Assembly: GCF_010015445.1 (NCBI RefSeq)
Contig: NC_053116.1
Span: 2,576,068 to 2,640,067, forward strand
Origin: Perca fluviatilis
Lineage: Eukaryota; Chordata; Actinopteri; Perciformes; Percidae
Length of the DNA stretch: 64,000 nucleotides
Reading direction: 5' to 3'
Made by a program: the position numbers and the translations under genes. This document shows, in pieces, positions 10,228-19,889 of the stretch. The notes beneath the pieces are model-generated. The model did not search any database, was not told the origin of the DNA, and saw nothing but the letters and a program-made list of their open reading frames with translations. The first letter of the stretch is position 1; each line of letters begins with the position of its first letter.

Positions 10228-10520
10228 TCACGATCGCTTACCACTGCCAGGGTTGCAACTGATAATATAATGGTAAAGAAGGCACAACAGCGCCTGTATT
10301 TCCTCAGACTTCTTAAAAAAACAACCTGTCTGAGAAGCTATTGGTGCTCTTCTACCATTCCTCCATAGAGAGCATCCTGGTGTACAGTGTGACTGTGTGG
10401 TATGCTGGATGCTCTGTAGCAGACAAAAAAAATGAATACAGAGAGTGATCAACACAGCACAGAAGATCATTGGTTGTCCTCTTCCCTCACTAGAGGAAAT
10501 TGCCAACTTAAGAATGCTCT
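10228..10520 (+). pseudogene. L2-type LINE ORF2 C-terminal fragment
   Basis: Translated pieces KKAQQRLYFLRLLKK and, after frame breaks, 'TVWYAG' and 'INTAQKIIG'-like words match the C-terminal region of fish L2/Rex reverse transcriptases. Several stops and shifts are present. It starts 12 bp after the Tc1 element; no 5' part is seen. Confidence 0.6.
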
Positions 10521-10529
10521 CAGGTGGGA

Positions 10530-11215
10530 AATCTGCCCAGCTGAAAAATAAATGTGCTTATCTTACTAAAATTTAGCATACTTTTGTGTACTTGAAGCCA
10601 CACTAATCACCATTATACTTCAAGTATGTTCATGATTAGTTAACTTGAAGCTTTCTATTTTGGAACAACTCATTTTGTACTAAATATATTTTAATTGTAA
10701 TTAAATTGTAGAAAAGCTCAACTTGAAGTGTATTTAGTGTACTTTTATGTGCTAAAGTGGAACAACTTAAAGTTTATTTTGTATACTTTAAGCATATGGC
10801 TTTCTATCTACTAATATATGCATAATTAGTCAAATTTAAGTGTACTTTGTTTGTATTATACATACATTAAAAATTATTTGTTAGTGTCGTAAAAATATAT
10901 AAGCTTCACACTTTTAATATATTCTTACTGTGCTAATAATATGCCTAATTATACTTTTGGCTTATTCCAATTACTTGTGATAGGGAAGGCAAGAGACAGT
11001 CTAGCACTAGGACCCAGGCAAAGGGGCAGAGTCTATAAATGGGGGAGGGAAGCTCACCTGGATCTTTCTTGCTGCAGTCTGACACACCTGAAAGAGCCGC
11101 TGAGGCCAGCCTTTGTTTGGTGCTTGATTGGAATATTCATGGTGGTGAGGGTCCAAAGTTTGGAGTGATTGTTTAAACACATCAGCTAAAGCACAGCCTG
11201 TCTTCAACTGGGGGA
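10530..11215. other. AT-rich repeat and unidentified spacer
   Basis: From about 10560 to 10980 the sequence is AT-rich with repeated words such as tacttgaag and tgtacttt. Similar words occur at 25480-25730 and 26440-26570, so these may be copies of one dispersed element. From 10980 to 11215 the composition is GC-balanced and nothing is recognised. Confidence 0.35.
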
Positions 11216-11410
11216 GGGAAATGTGCTTCTAATGGCGTTGACACACTAACCCAGTCTGGCGAGGTCAGTGACGCGAATCTGTTTGGTGTGTCCCGTGCCG
11301 TCGTCACTCTGGGGGGCTGTCGGCGTTCATTTTGGCCGACCTGACATGTTCAGTCGCCGACAGGGCAGTCGGGACTCACCCGGAAATGGGGAGCGGAATG
11401 AGGTGACTAG

Positions 11411-11718
11411 AGGGGCAGCTGTGGCTCGGTGGTACAGCGGTCGCCTGCCAATCAGAAGGTTGGTGGTTCGATCCCTGGCCCTGCAGTCCCATGCCGAAGT
11501 GTCCTTGGGGAAGACACTGAATCCCGCGTTGCCCCCGATGCTGCGCATTGGAGTGTAAATGTGTGTGAGTGTTTATCTGATGAGCAGGTTGCCTTGTACG
11601 GCAGCCTCAGCCGCAGCGTGTGAATGTGCGTGAATGGTGAATGGTTCCTGTACTATGTTAAAGCGCTTTGAGTAGTCGTTAAGACTAGAAAAGCGCTATA
11701 TAAAAACAGTCCATTTAC
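11411..11718 (+). mobile_element. tRNA-derived SINE, second family
   Basis: The A box is in gtggctcggtggtacagc (about 11421) and the B box is ggttcgatccc (11465-11475). The 3' part, with aaagcgctatataaaaac and cagtccattta, is a common fish SINE/LINE tail. Flanks show only weak possible duplications (actagagg against acacagagg). It abuts the Harbinger element that follows. Confidence 0.8.
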
Positions 11719-11723
11719 ACAGA

Positions 11724-12565
11724 GGGCTAGATTTACTAACACTAGCGCAGTTTGCGCTGCGTCCGTTTATGCGAGTTCGGTAATAGCGCACGCTATGCTT
11801 CCACATTTTGCGTAGTATTTATCAACCCCGACACCCATCAGGCAATCAGCGTCTTTCTCTGCCCACTATAACGTAAATTGCGCTGTAGCAAAGCGGTACT
11901 TGTGCTATGACACGGCTGAGTACAGACTGCCATATTCCCACTGCTGATGCTAGGACTGTTTGAAATGATCCTGATGCCAATATTTGTAATGTAGCGAGGA
12001 GTTTAACAACTGCTGGAATGGGATGTGAACGCTGAGTGGGAGATTCAATTTAATCTTTGATTTCTTCCAGTAACTCTAATATTGCATGGCTGCTTGATCT
12101 GTAATGCTAAATGATGTTGTGTTCACTGACAAAGTGTGATTCTTGTGTTAAAAATATTTTCAGCCTCGCCTATGTCTTCGTCTTGCTCAAATTGCTGTTG
12201 CCATTTCACCAGCGGCATAAAGGTCTACGAGGAAACTCGACTGCGGCTGGTTTAGACCTGCTTTTAAGAGGCGGAGAATTTCCCCCGCAGAATAGACTGA
12301 CAGTCTTTGTAAATACCACGGAATATATAATTAGGTGCACTTTGCGCTTATCCTCCCACCTTTTTGGGTGGAACTCCCACTTTCCCAACGACCCTCCCAC
12401 GAACGCATATTGAAAGCGCAACTTGTCTCTTCTTGTTCATGTGACAGACAATCTGCGATTTTACCCAAGTGCGCCTTGTTTGTAAATAGCCCGCATCCGT
12501 TACATCCGTCTTTGCGACCAATTAGCGCCTGGAAACAGGCGCAAACGGCTTGATAAATCTAGCCC
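11724..12565. mobile_element. PIF/Harbinger deletion derivative
   Basis: The ends are gggctagattta and its exact inverse, and the direct flanks are aga (11721-11723 and 12566-12568), fitting the 3-bp duplication of PIF/Harbinger; cagag could also be read as a 5-bp duplication. A fragment of a HARBI1-like transposase lies inside on the minus strand. The element is 842 bp, far below the 3-4 kb of autonomous copies. Confidence 0.8.
11870..12085 (-). pseudogene. HARBI1-like transposase N-terminal fragment
   Basis: The minus-strand translation reads HAILELLEEIKD, stop, IESPTQRSHPIPAVVKLL, then LATLQILASGSFQTV and VLSRVIAQVPLC. The 'A-LQILA-GSFQTV...VSRVI' block is the helix-turn-helix region before the DDE domain in HARBI1-type transposases. 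The DDE catalytic part is missing. Confidence 0.75.
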
Positions 12566-12566
12566 A

Positions 12567-13160
12567 GAGTCTCTCAAAATCTGACGAAAATCTTTTAGAC
12601 TGACCTTTGTTGAGCTGAATTGAAGACAGATTCAGCAACTGCATGGCCTATTTCTCTCTTAAAATGTTTTCAGAAACATGTTTCAGTGAAATATTTTAGT
12701 ACAATATGAGATCGTATTCTGAACGGCCGCCATGACAGTCTGGCTTTGAATTTCCGGAGAAAACAAACCCATGTGACGCGTTCGTCCAATCAGCTGCCGG
12801 TTTTCATTTCCTGGGCAACAATACAGATTGGCGCCGCCTGCTGTTATAGAGATGTATTACGTCTCGTCTCGTCTTTTTGGTGTGTTCTGTGGCACTTTTT
12901 GGACCAACACGGGGAGACTAATCATTGCTTTTCATGGCTTTACTCTCAACGGTCGGCCGTCAGCTATGTGTGTAAGCACAGCTGTTGCCTCGTTCTGACT
13001 CATGAAAAAAAACACGAGTAAAATAAAAGACACTGCATAAACTCTGCTACCGTGTGTTTATTCAAATATAAGTAGGCTACACCTATGTGTAGGCCTAACA
13101 GATTGCAATAGAAGCCTGTATATTACGATTAGGACTATATAAAATGTGTCAAGGATGTAT
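12567..13160. repeat. Dispersed repeat shared with 31020-31240
   Basis: About 12577-12805 matches 31020-31240 over about 220 bp (shared words agacagattcagcaactg and ccaatcagctgccggt). At 31 kb the shared piece lies inside a small insertion in a hAT gene. The remainder to 13160 is not recognised. Confidence 0.6.
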
Positions 13161-13167
13161 AAATTAA

Positions 13168-13589
13168 ATAAACTTCAGCTGGAGTCCGGCAACACTGTTG
13201 ACCGCATCAGTGATCTCTTTCCATTCTGCATTCTTTCTACAGCCTTTAATACCAGTTTTCAGGCTGCCAAATAGTACACACGTTAGTACAAATGAACCTG
13301 AGATATCAGGGTTTCAGTCTCCACCTCTGAAAAGTGCCACTTCTCAGCCGGATTACGTTTTGCCATGTCGTAAATTGTAGGGGCGAGGCCTCAAAACCGA
13401 GAATATATTGGGGCGTGATATTTTAAATGACGATCGTTTCCAGCCGCTGAATTTATCAATGTTCGACCATTCTTATGCTCTGATTGGTGTGATACCAACG
13501 TTTCATGAATCACACATGAAGCCTGTCGTAAGAGGATTTCTGCGCTCATATCTGCGCTGGTTTCTACGTTAGGTTGATAAATGAGGGCC
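13168..13589 (-). pseudogene. PIF/Harbinger Myb/SANT-like ORF fragment and terminus
   Basis: On the minus strand an ATG (13366-13364) starts MAKRNPAEKWHFSEVETETL, followed by two in-frame stops. A shifted frame reads GIKGCRKNAEWKEITDAVN. This is the Myb/SANT-like (NAIF1-like) DNA-binding ORF that Harbinger elements carry beside the transposase. The element end ggccctcatttatcaacc (inverted, ending at 13589) is a typical Harbinger terminus. The opposite end was not found, so the copy is truncated. Confidence 0.65.
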
Positions 13590-13743
13590 AATATGTTCCT
13601 TTTTTTGGCTGAACTGCTCATTGTTCCACTTTCGTCTGATGGCTGCACGCACAAACTCCAGAAGAACAGCGTCTGTTGACCGAATAGACAAGAGATAATG
13701 TAAGTCACGCAGCATATTCATAGTATTTTGAACAGTACGTCAA

Positions 13744-14601
13744 AGGAGTATTCCAGAAAGGAGGTTCAACAAACTCAAAGCCTAACGCTGAACTCTGAGT
13801 TGACAAAATCTTTGAAGTGAAACTCTGAATATAGGCTATAAAAACAGTCTTGTGATTGCTCCTCACTCTGGTTTTATTCATATTCTGCATATTAAACAAG
13901 GTAAAAGTTTATTCAGTGGATATTTCAGCTTGTAGCAACTTTTACCACCAACATACACTTTTATATACAGATAGTACTAGAAGTTATTTAATATTATCCT
14001 AAATGCAGCAGCAAATTAGAAACATGTACTTTGAAATTGCGTTTTCAATTTGCAGGCTGATGGTTAGCCTACTTTTGTAGCTATCTGTGGGAAATAAAGA
14101 AAGCCAAATGAAATGTGAATGATTCCTCTTTTTCTGACTGCTGGAAGTTGATTGATTAACCTGCAAAGTGATAAAAATAAAGAGGTCCAGATTTGAGAGC
14201 ACGTCAGCGGTGACGTATAGCCTGATATTCGATGTGCAGCCGGACTGAGAATATTGTTCAGATAAATGACGGACTGATGAGAAGTGGTACCGTTCGGCTC
14301 AGGGAATGAGAGCTCATCTAAACAAATCTAAATAATCCCCCTGTTGTAAAACTATGTGAATTATTTCTGCTTCAACATGATTCTGTTGAGAAGGAAAGGA
14401 CAGGCCTTGTCAGACAGCTCCGTCAGACTCAGGGTTTCTTCAAGTAAACCTGCCAGCGAGCAGGTTAGGTTCCCAGAGTCAGTTACCATGGTGACTAACA
14501 CAGAGTTTAAGATACCTCTCATTCAGGAAAGAAAACACAGAGTTTCCCTCATCTCAGGGTTCACTTACGTTTTCACATAACGTGCTTACTGGAATACCCC
14601 T
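13744..14601. mobile_element. TIR element (858 bp), Harbinger-like MITE
   Basis: The ends are aggagtattccagaaag and, inverted, aggggtattccagtaag. Next to the left end is gaggttcaacaaactc, and near the right end is gtttccctcatctcagggt; the same family appears at about 55920-56053. No clear target duplication and no coding frame. Confidence 0.65.
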
Positions 14602-15102
14602 CTGGAAACTCTGAGAAATTTTATCAGTATGGTAAACCAGTACTGCTACTAGTAAATAGTACAACATGTAATTATTGGTGGTCAGTTTCTGTGTGATCTA
14701 GCTGCTATAGAAATCACAGAATAATACGTAATAATAAGTGGGAAAACATTTGGTTTGTTAGTAAAAGTAATGGTACTTAAGCTCAGTACAGGACAATAAA
14801 TAATGTGGAAACACCCTGAATCATTGTTTAATAAACATACTGTGTAAACATTTATACTTAATAAACATATTCATTAATTTGCTAGCTTTCCCTGAAGAAA
14901 AACGTTTATATAGTAAAAGTAGGAAAATGATTAGTTATATCCTGAAATGTGAGTTGTACTAGGAACTACAATATTTAATTAGAAAAAAAGATATAACACA
15001 GCAGTTGATGTTGTTGTTGTTTACATGCACGTTGCATGTAAACAAGACGGGCAATAAAGAAGTTCTAAAATGGCAGTCGGTGTTCGCATTCTAGTCAATA
15101 CA
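14602..15102 (+). other. Presumed 5' LTR region of the gypsy element
   Basis: The 15103 boundary (ca followed by tgg) is where the LTR should end. An aataaag word (15053-15059) would serve as the LTR polyadenylation signal. No second LTR copy exists downstream, so the 5' limit of the LTR cannot be fixed by comparison. The stretch has no coding capacity. Confidence 0.45.
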
Positions 15103-15120
15103 TGGTACCAGGAGTAAACC
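15103..15120 (+). promoter_or_regulatory. Candidate tRNA primer-binding site of gypsy element
   Basis: The word tggtaccaggagtaaacc begins with TGG directly after the presumed LTR end (ca at 15101-15102). It is the expected position and form for annealing to the 3' end of a tRNA. The tRNA was not identified. Confidence 0.55.
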
Positions 15121-15126
15121 TGGAAA

Positions 15127-15900
15127 ATGAGCGTAATGAACAATATTCGTCCGCCTGATGAGTTGAAACTAACGGGCAACGTTCACGAAAACTGGAAAGC
15201 CTTCAGGCAAAGTTTTTAGCTTTATTTGCTGGCAGTAGGACTGAATGAAGGGAACGACAGACGATAGCTCTGTTGCTAACTGTGGCTGGCCATGCCTCAC
15301 TGGATGTGTACAACACGTTCGCCTTTTCAGAAGAGGAAATAGACAACTTCTTGTGGTGTTGAGCAAGTTTAAAGACTATTGTACACCAAGAAAAAATTAA
15401 ACATATAAACGGTATGTCTTCAGGAGTAGAATGCAAAAAGAGAAAGAGTCAATAGAACTGTATGTGACAGACCTGCGTCTAAAGAGTCAATCCTGCAACT
15501 TTGGCACACTGTGTGACTCTGTGATAAAGGATCAGATTGTCATAGGAGTGCAGGACAAAAGAGTAAGATTACTGTTATTAAAAGAAACAGATCTTACCTT
15601 AGAAAAGGCAATTAATATTTGCCAGGCTGCTGATAGTACAAAGATACAGTTAAAGTCCTTTGACAATGAGCATTAATCAGCCGCGGTGGATGCATTGCAA
15701 AACCGCAAAAAGAGGCCAGATAAACGGCAGTCACAGAAACCCAAATGGAAACCACAGGGCAAAGACTGTGGGAGATGTGGGAGTAAGCATGCCCCAAAAG
15801 AGTCCACGGCATATGGCAAAGACTGTCGGAAGTGTGGGGGAAAAATCACTTTGCGAGGTTCTGTTTAACAAATAAGAAATTACATGTGATCAGGCAGGCA
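15127..15900 (+). pseudogene. Ty3/gypsy gag, decayed
   Basis: The ATG at 15127 opens a Gag-like frame (LTGNVHENWKAF), broken by stops at about 15217 and later. A cleaner piece at 15431-15676 reads ESIELYVTDLRLKSQ. A nucleocapsid region at about 15760-15870 has CGRCGSKH and CRKCGGK zinc-knuckle cysteines; its last part is shifted by one base. The Gag shell protein of such elements packages their RNA in the cytoplasm. At least three lesions preclude a full-length product. Confidence 0.75.
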
Positions 15901-15910
15901 AAAGAGGAAA

Positions 15911-18545
15911 GTGACAGTGAGGATCAGAGAATCACTGTATGTGGAAGCAGTGACACGGACTGATATGGATGACAATGAGAATGAATGGATAGCACCTTTG
16001 AGTGTGGATGGAGTAACAGTTCCAATGAAAATTGACACTGGTGCACAGGTAAACGTCCTGCTAATGGAATACTTCAAGAAGATCAAAAAAGCCAAAGAAA
16101 AGCCAAAGGTGAGACCCAAGAAACTGAACTTAAGAGCATTTAACAATCAACAGATCCCATACAAGGGTGTTTTCAGAGCAACTCTTTCAGGAGAAGGACG
16201 CACTATAAATGCACTGTTTGTCCTGGTCGAGGAGGATAGACAGCCAATCTTAGGTCTAAAAGCAAGTGAGAAACTTGGGCTAATTAAAAGAGTCCATGTT
16301 ATTGATAGTGCTTTAGTGACCCCTAGGGGCACCACTAAAAAGCATATGGACACGTGCAGATTCCACTGCAGAGATAGTGAGAGAGTTTAAGGATGTATTC
16401 CAGGGTGTTGGCTGCTTACAAAAACAGTACAAGATACAGCTGAGAGACAAGGCAGAGCCAGTGATACAGAGCAAGGAAAGTGCCTGTAGCTCTGAAAGAG
16501 ACTGAGAAAAGAACTGAAATCCCTGATAGACAAAGGGATAGTAAGAACAGTGGAAGAACCCACAGATTGGGTTAATTCCTTAGTCATTGTGGAAAAAAAG
16601 AACGGAGATCTAAGACATGCATCGATCCAAGAGATTTGAATAAGTGGATCAAAAGAGAGCACTACAGACTGCCAACAAAGTCAGACATTACAAGCACGAT
16701 GGCTGGAGCATGTTTCTTTTCCAAGCTGGATGCATCATCAGGGTTCTACCAGATTAAGCTGGATGAAGAAAGTGCAAAACTGTGCACGTTCAACACTCCA
16801 TTTGGCAGACGTTGTTTTCTGCGTATGCCTTTTGGAATAGCCTCAGCTCCAGAGGTTTTTCACAGGACAGTACAACAACTGTTCGAAGGCATGGAAGGTG
16901 TGGGAGATTTCCTGGATGATGTGGTTATTTGGGGAACTACAAGGACAGAACATGATGAGTGCCTGAGAAAGGTGATGGCACAGGCACAAAAATCTGGGCT
17001 GAAGTTGAACAAACAGAAGTGTCAGTTTGGGTTGGGTGATATTATTTACCTGGGTGACAAGACTACCTGCAGCAGGGATACAGCCAGACCTTGAAAAGAT
17101 AAGGGCTATAACAGACATGCCATCACCCAAAGATAAAACTGAGCTGCAACGTGCACTAGGCTTAGTCAACTATGTGGGAAAATTAATTCCCACTCTTTCC
17201 GCTAACACAAGAGCATTGCGCAGCCTGCTAGAAAGTGGAGCTGAATGGCAGTGGGAACATGAACATGTGGCTGAATGGGAAATGCTCAAGAACAGTCTAG
17301 TTAAAGAGCCAGTGTTGAAATATTTTGACCCAGGGCTCCCAGCGAAAGTATCCACAGACGCTTCAAAAGAAGGACTTGGAGCAGTTCTGCTTCAACAACA
17401 CGGCCCTGCGTGGTGCCCAGTGGCATATGCATCACGGACGATGATGGAGGCAGAACGAAACTATGCACAAATAGAGAAAGAGACATTGGGAGCAGTTTTT
17501 GGATGTGAAAAGTTTCATGAATGGGAGAGAAGTGGTGTTAGAGACTGATCACAAACCACTGATTGCGATTTCATCAAAGGTACTGGGAGATGTGCCACCA
17601 TGCATTCAACGCTCAATGCTTCGTCTCCAGAAATATAGCGTGACATTCGAGTTCACACCAGGAAAGCACCTGGTAATGGCAGACGCTCTCAGCAGAGCAT
17701 CCTTAAGCAACACGGGATCAAGCAGCACTGAACATGATGTGCAGGTACATGTGGACTGTATACAAAAAAAACTACCAGTGTCTGAGGAGAAAAGGAGACG
17801 GAATGCTAAAGCAATGGCAGATGACCAGGAGCTGCAAGCTGTGATGGAGAAAATCAATCTGCCAGGAGACCAGAAGCTGACCAATCCTTACCAGAGCTTT
17901 AAAGAAGAACCGTCAGTTGTGAGTGGCGTGCTCATGAGAGGTAAAGGGATTGTCATACCTACCTCCATGCGCTCACAAATGGCAAAACTCACACATGAAG
18001 GGCATTTAGGCATAGAGAAATGCAAGAGACGAGCGAGAGCTCTGATGTTTTGGCCACACATGAACAGAGACATCGAGTTACTGGTGCAGTGCTGTGAGAC
18101 ATGTCAGCAACACAGGTACCAGCAACCAAAGGAGCCTCTCATGGCCCACGGCAAACCTGAGGAACCATGGAGAAAAGTTAGAACAGACTTGTTCCAGCTG
18201 TCAGGGAGAGACTACCTTGTCATTATGGACTACAAGTCAAACTATCCAGAGTTGGTTTTGCTTTCTGACACAACAGCAAAACAAGTGATAAAACACACCA
18301 AATCCATTTTTGCTAGACATGTAATCCCGGTGACTGTTGTGAGTGGCAATGGACCATAATTCAGCAGCCATGAGTACAGAGATTTTGCAGAGACATATGG
18401 CTTTGAACATATCACATCAAGTCCACGGTATCCGCAATCAAACGGCTTGGCTGAAAAAGAAGTGCAAATTGTGAAACGGTTGCTAAAGAAAGCTGCTGAG
18501 ACTGGGGAAGATCCCTATTTAGTCTCACACATTTTCTTTTTCATG
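15911..18545 (+). pseudogene. Ty3/gypsy pol (protease, RT, RNase H, integrase), decayed
   Basis: Domains are in gypsy order: aspartic protease with DTGA at about 16034; reverse transcriptase with FLDD at about 16912; RNase H with TDAS at about 17354 and TDHKPL at about 17547; then the integrase HHCC zinc site (THEGHLG...CETC, about 17990-18105) and catalytic core. Lesions include frame breaks near 16390-16635 and 17085, another at the RNase H join (about 17510), and a stop at 18357. In the integrase core the second catalytic aspartate is glycine (VVSGNGP, about 18336). Similarity fades after about 18540, with no 3' LTR. It is an old, immobile copy. Confidence 0.88.
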
Positions 18546-18756
18546 AGCACACCCCTGCTTTCCTCCTCGGCCCAGATATCCTTACCGAGAAGGAAGAAAT
18601 TCTTCTTCGACACAAGTTTTTGTAGGAATCTGATATATGAGAAGAGTACAAAAAATAAGTTTAGCCTAGACATTTTTCCTAACAACGACCAAATTAAACA
18701 GTTAGCTGCTAGCTAGCTGACCGAGTTGGATAAATAATAGGTATTCAGAATACCTA
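18546..18756. other. Gypsy truncation zone with short palindrome
   Basis: The pol similarity ends here. Positions 18735-18746 and 18748-18759 form a perfect 12-bp inverted repeat around one base (taataggtattc and its complement). It sits at the 3' end of the minus-strand ORF that follows and could be a fold in its transcript. Confidence 0.5.
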
Positions 18757-19122
18757 TTACCAATTACCGTATTCTCCATACTTGCCTCCAAATAACAGCA
18801 CCTTAGCAGGCACCGTCCTGTTTGGTTCTTTTCTTGTGGGCCATTTTATTTCAATCCAGTTTGCGTCGTCATCAAGGTCCGGCTGGGATGCCACTTGGGT
18901 GAACTGGTCGCTACCAAGAATGAGCAATGTACTTTCCACTTTAAGTGTTTTATCAAATAAGTAGTAGACGGCGAATTTGAACATTGTATCCTCCAAACCT
19001 GCTTTCACGCGAATGACCTGACCTCGCTCAGATTTAATGATGTCAGATGAGAACGTCCGCAGTTCTGATTGGCTGAAAGTGAAAAACGAAACTGATGCAC
19101 TTGATTGGTTAGACACTGTCAT
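18757..19122 (-). CDS. Unidentified ORF, possibly a first coding exon
   Basis: This 121-codon frame starts MTVSNQSSASVSFF and contains FKFAVYYLFDKTLKV, WIEIKWPTRKEPNRT and VPAKVLLFGGKYGE. The pattern (hydrophobic strand, D-K-T, 'V-KW-...-AKVL--G') recalls the N-terminal domain of some BEN-domain proteins, but I would not name it. A possible splice donor (g|gtaattg) occurs just before the stop. Downstream on this strand is only the gypsy element, so the rest of such a gene may be lost. No frameshift or internal stop is present. It lies divergent to the EnSpm-like gene. Confidence 0.4.
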   Translation of the reverse strand: MTVSNQSSASVSFFTFSQSELRTFSSDIIKSERGQVIRVKAGLEDTMFKFAVYYLFDKTLKVESTLLILGSDQFTQVASQPDLDDDANWIEIKWPTRKEPNRTVPAKVLLFGGKYGEYGNW

Positions 19123-19879
19123 AATATCATGCCAGCAAAAAAATCATCATGCCAGCAAAACGAAACTTGAAGAGACATTTGAATTATGACGAGACTTAAC
19201 CAGAGACGCCAAGAACAACAAAATACAGAAAACTTCAACTGAACCGAGTAAAGAAAAAAAAACAATTGTTGAAATGCTGTGCTACAATGAAAATTTTACT
19301 CTCCCGCCTGACTGTAATTCTGTAGCCTATTCTGTATAACATTGTGAAGTGAAACATTTCAAGATAAATAGTACCCTATCAAAACATTGTTGTTAAAGTG
19401 TTATTAGCTATGAGGTAAAAATACGTAAAAATCATCTTGTTATTGACTTCACGTCAAAGGCTTCCGCACTGCAGACCCCATACACTTTAAAAAATATATA
19501 TTTTATGACTTTTACTGTGACATCTGGAGGAAAAATAGGATATAAACTTGTCATAATCTTTTCAAAAACCACAATATTTATCTTTGGTAGCCTATATCAT
19601 CTGAAGGTTAACATAGTTCTAATATTCCTTCCAGTATCTTCATCCTAAAATGTTTGCCCAAATCCACTGTAAGTCATCAAGGGTAATCGCATCAATACTA
19701 CTGCTAGCTAGTGGATAAAGCACTAGCCGTGTTCAGGTTCCCTATTATCTTTGTTTTTACTGTATCCACAGAAAAAGAGAAAATTGAAAGAGATTTCTCG
19801 GTACATCTTCAGTTCCAAAAACATCCCTTCACAGAAGAAAAGTTACTGAAAAGGTAAGTTCAGGAGAAAAAAATGCTAC
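19123..19879. other. Intergenic/intronic sequence with a possible exon
   Basis: Mostly AT-rich. At 19772-19853 a segment is bounded by an acceptor-like tgtatccacag and a strong donor-like gtaagt. Its open frames do not join in phase with the EnSpm exon at 22841, so I do not call it. No other feature is seen. Confidence 0.35.
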
Positions 19880-19889
19880 AGTAGTAAAT

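Noticed and set aside
19772..19853. Exon of the EnSpm-like gene
   Set aside because: Splice signals look good, but the frames that would join exon 22841 in phase contain a stop.
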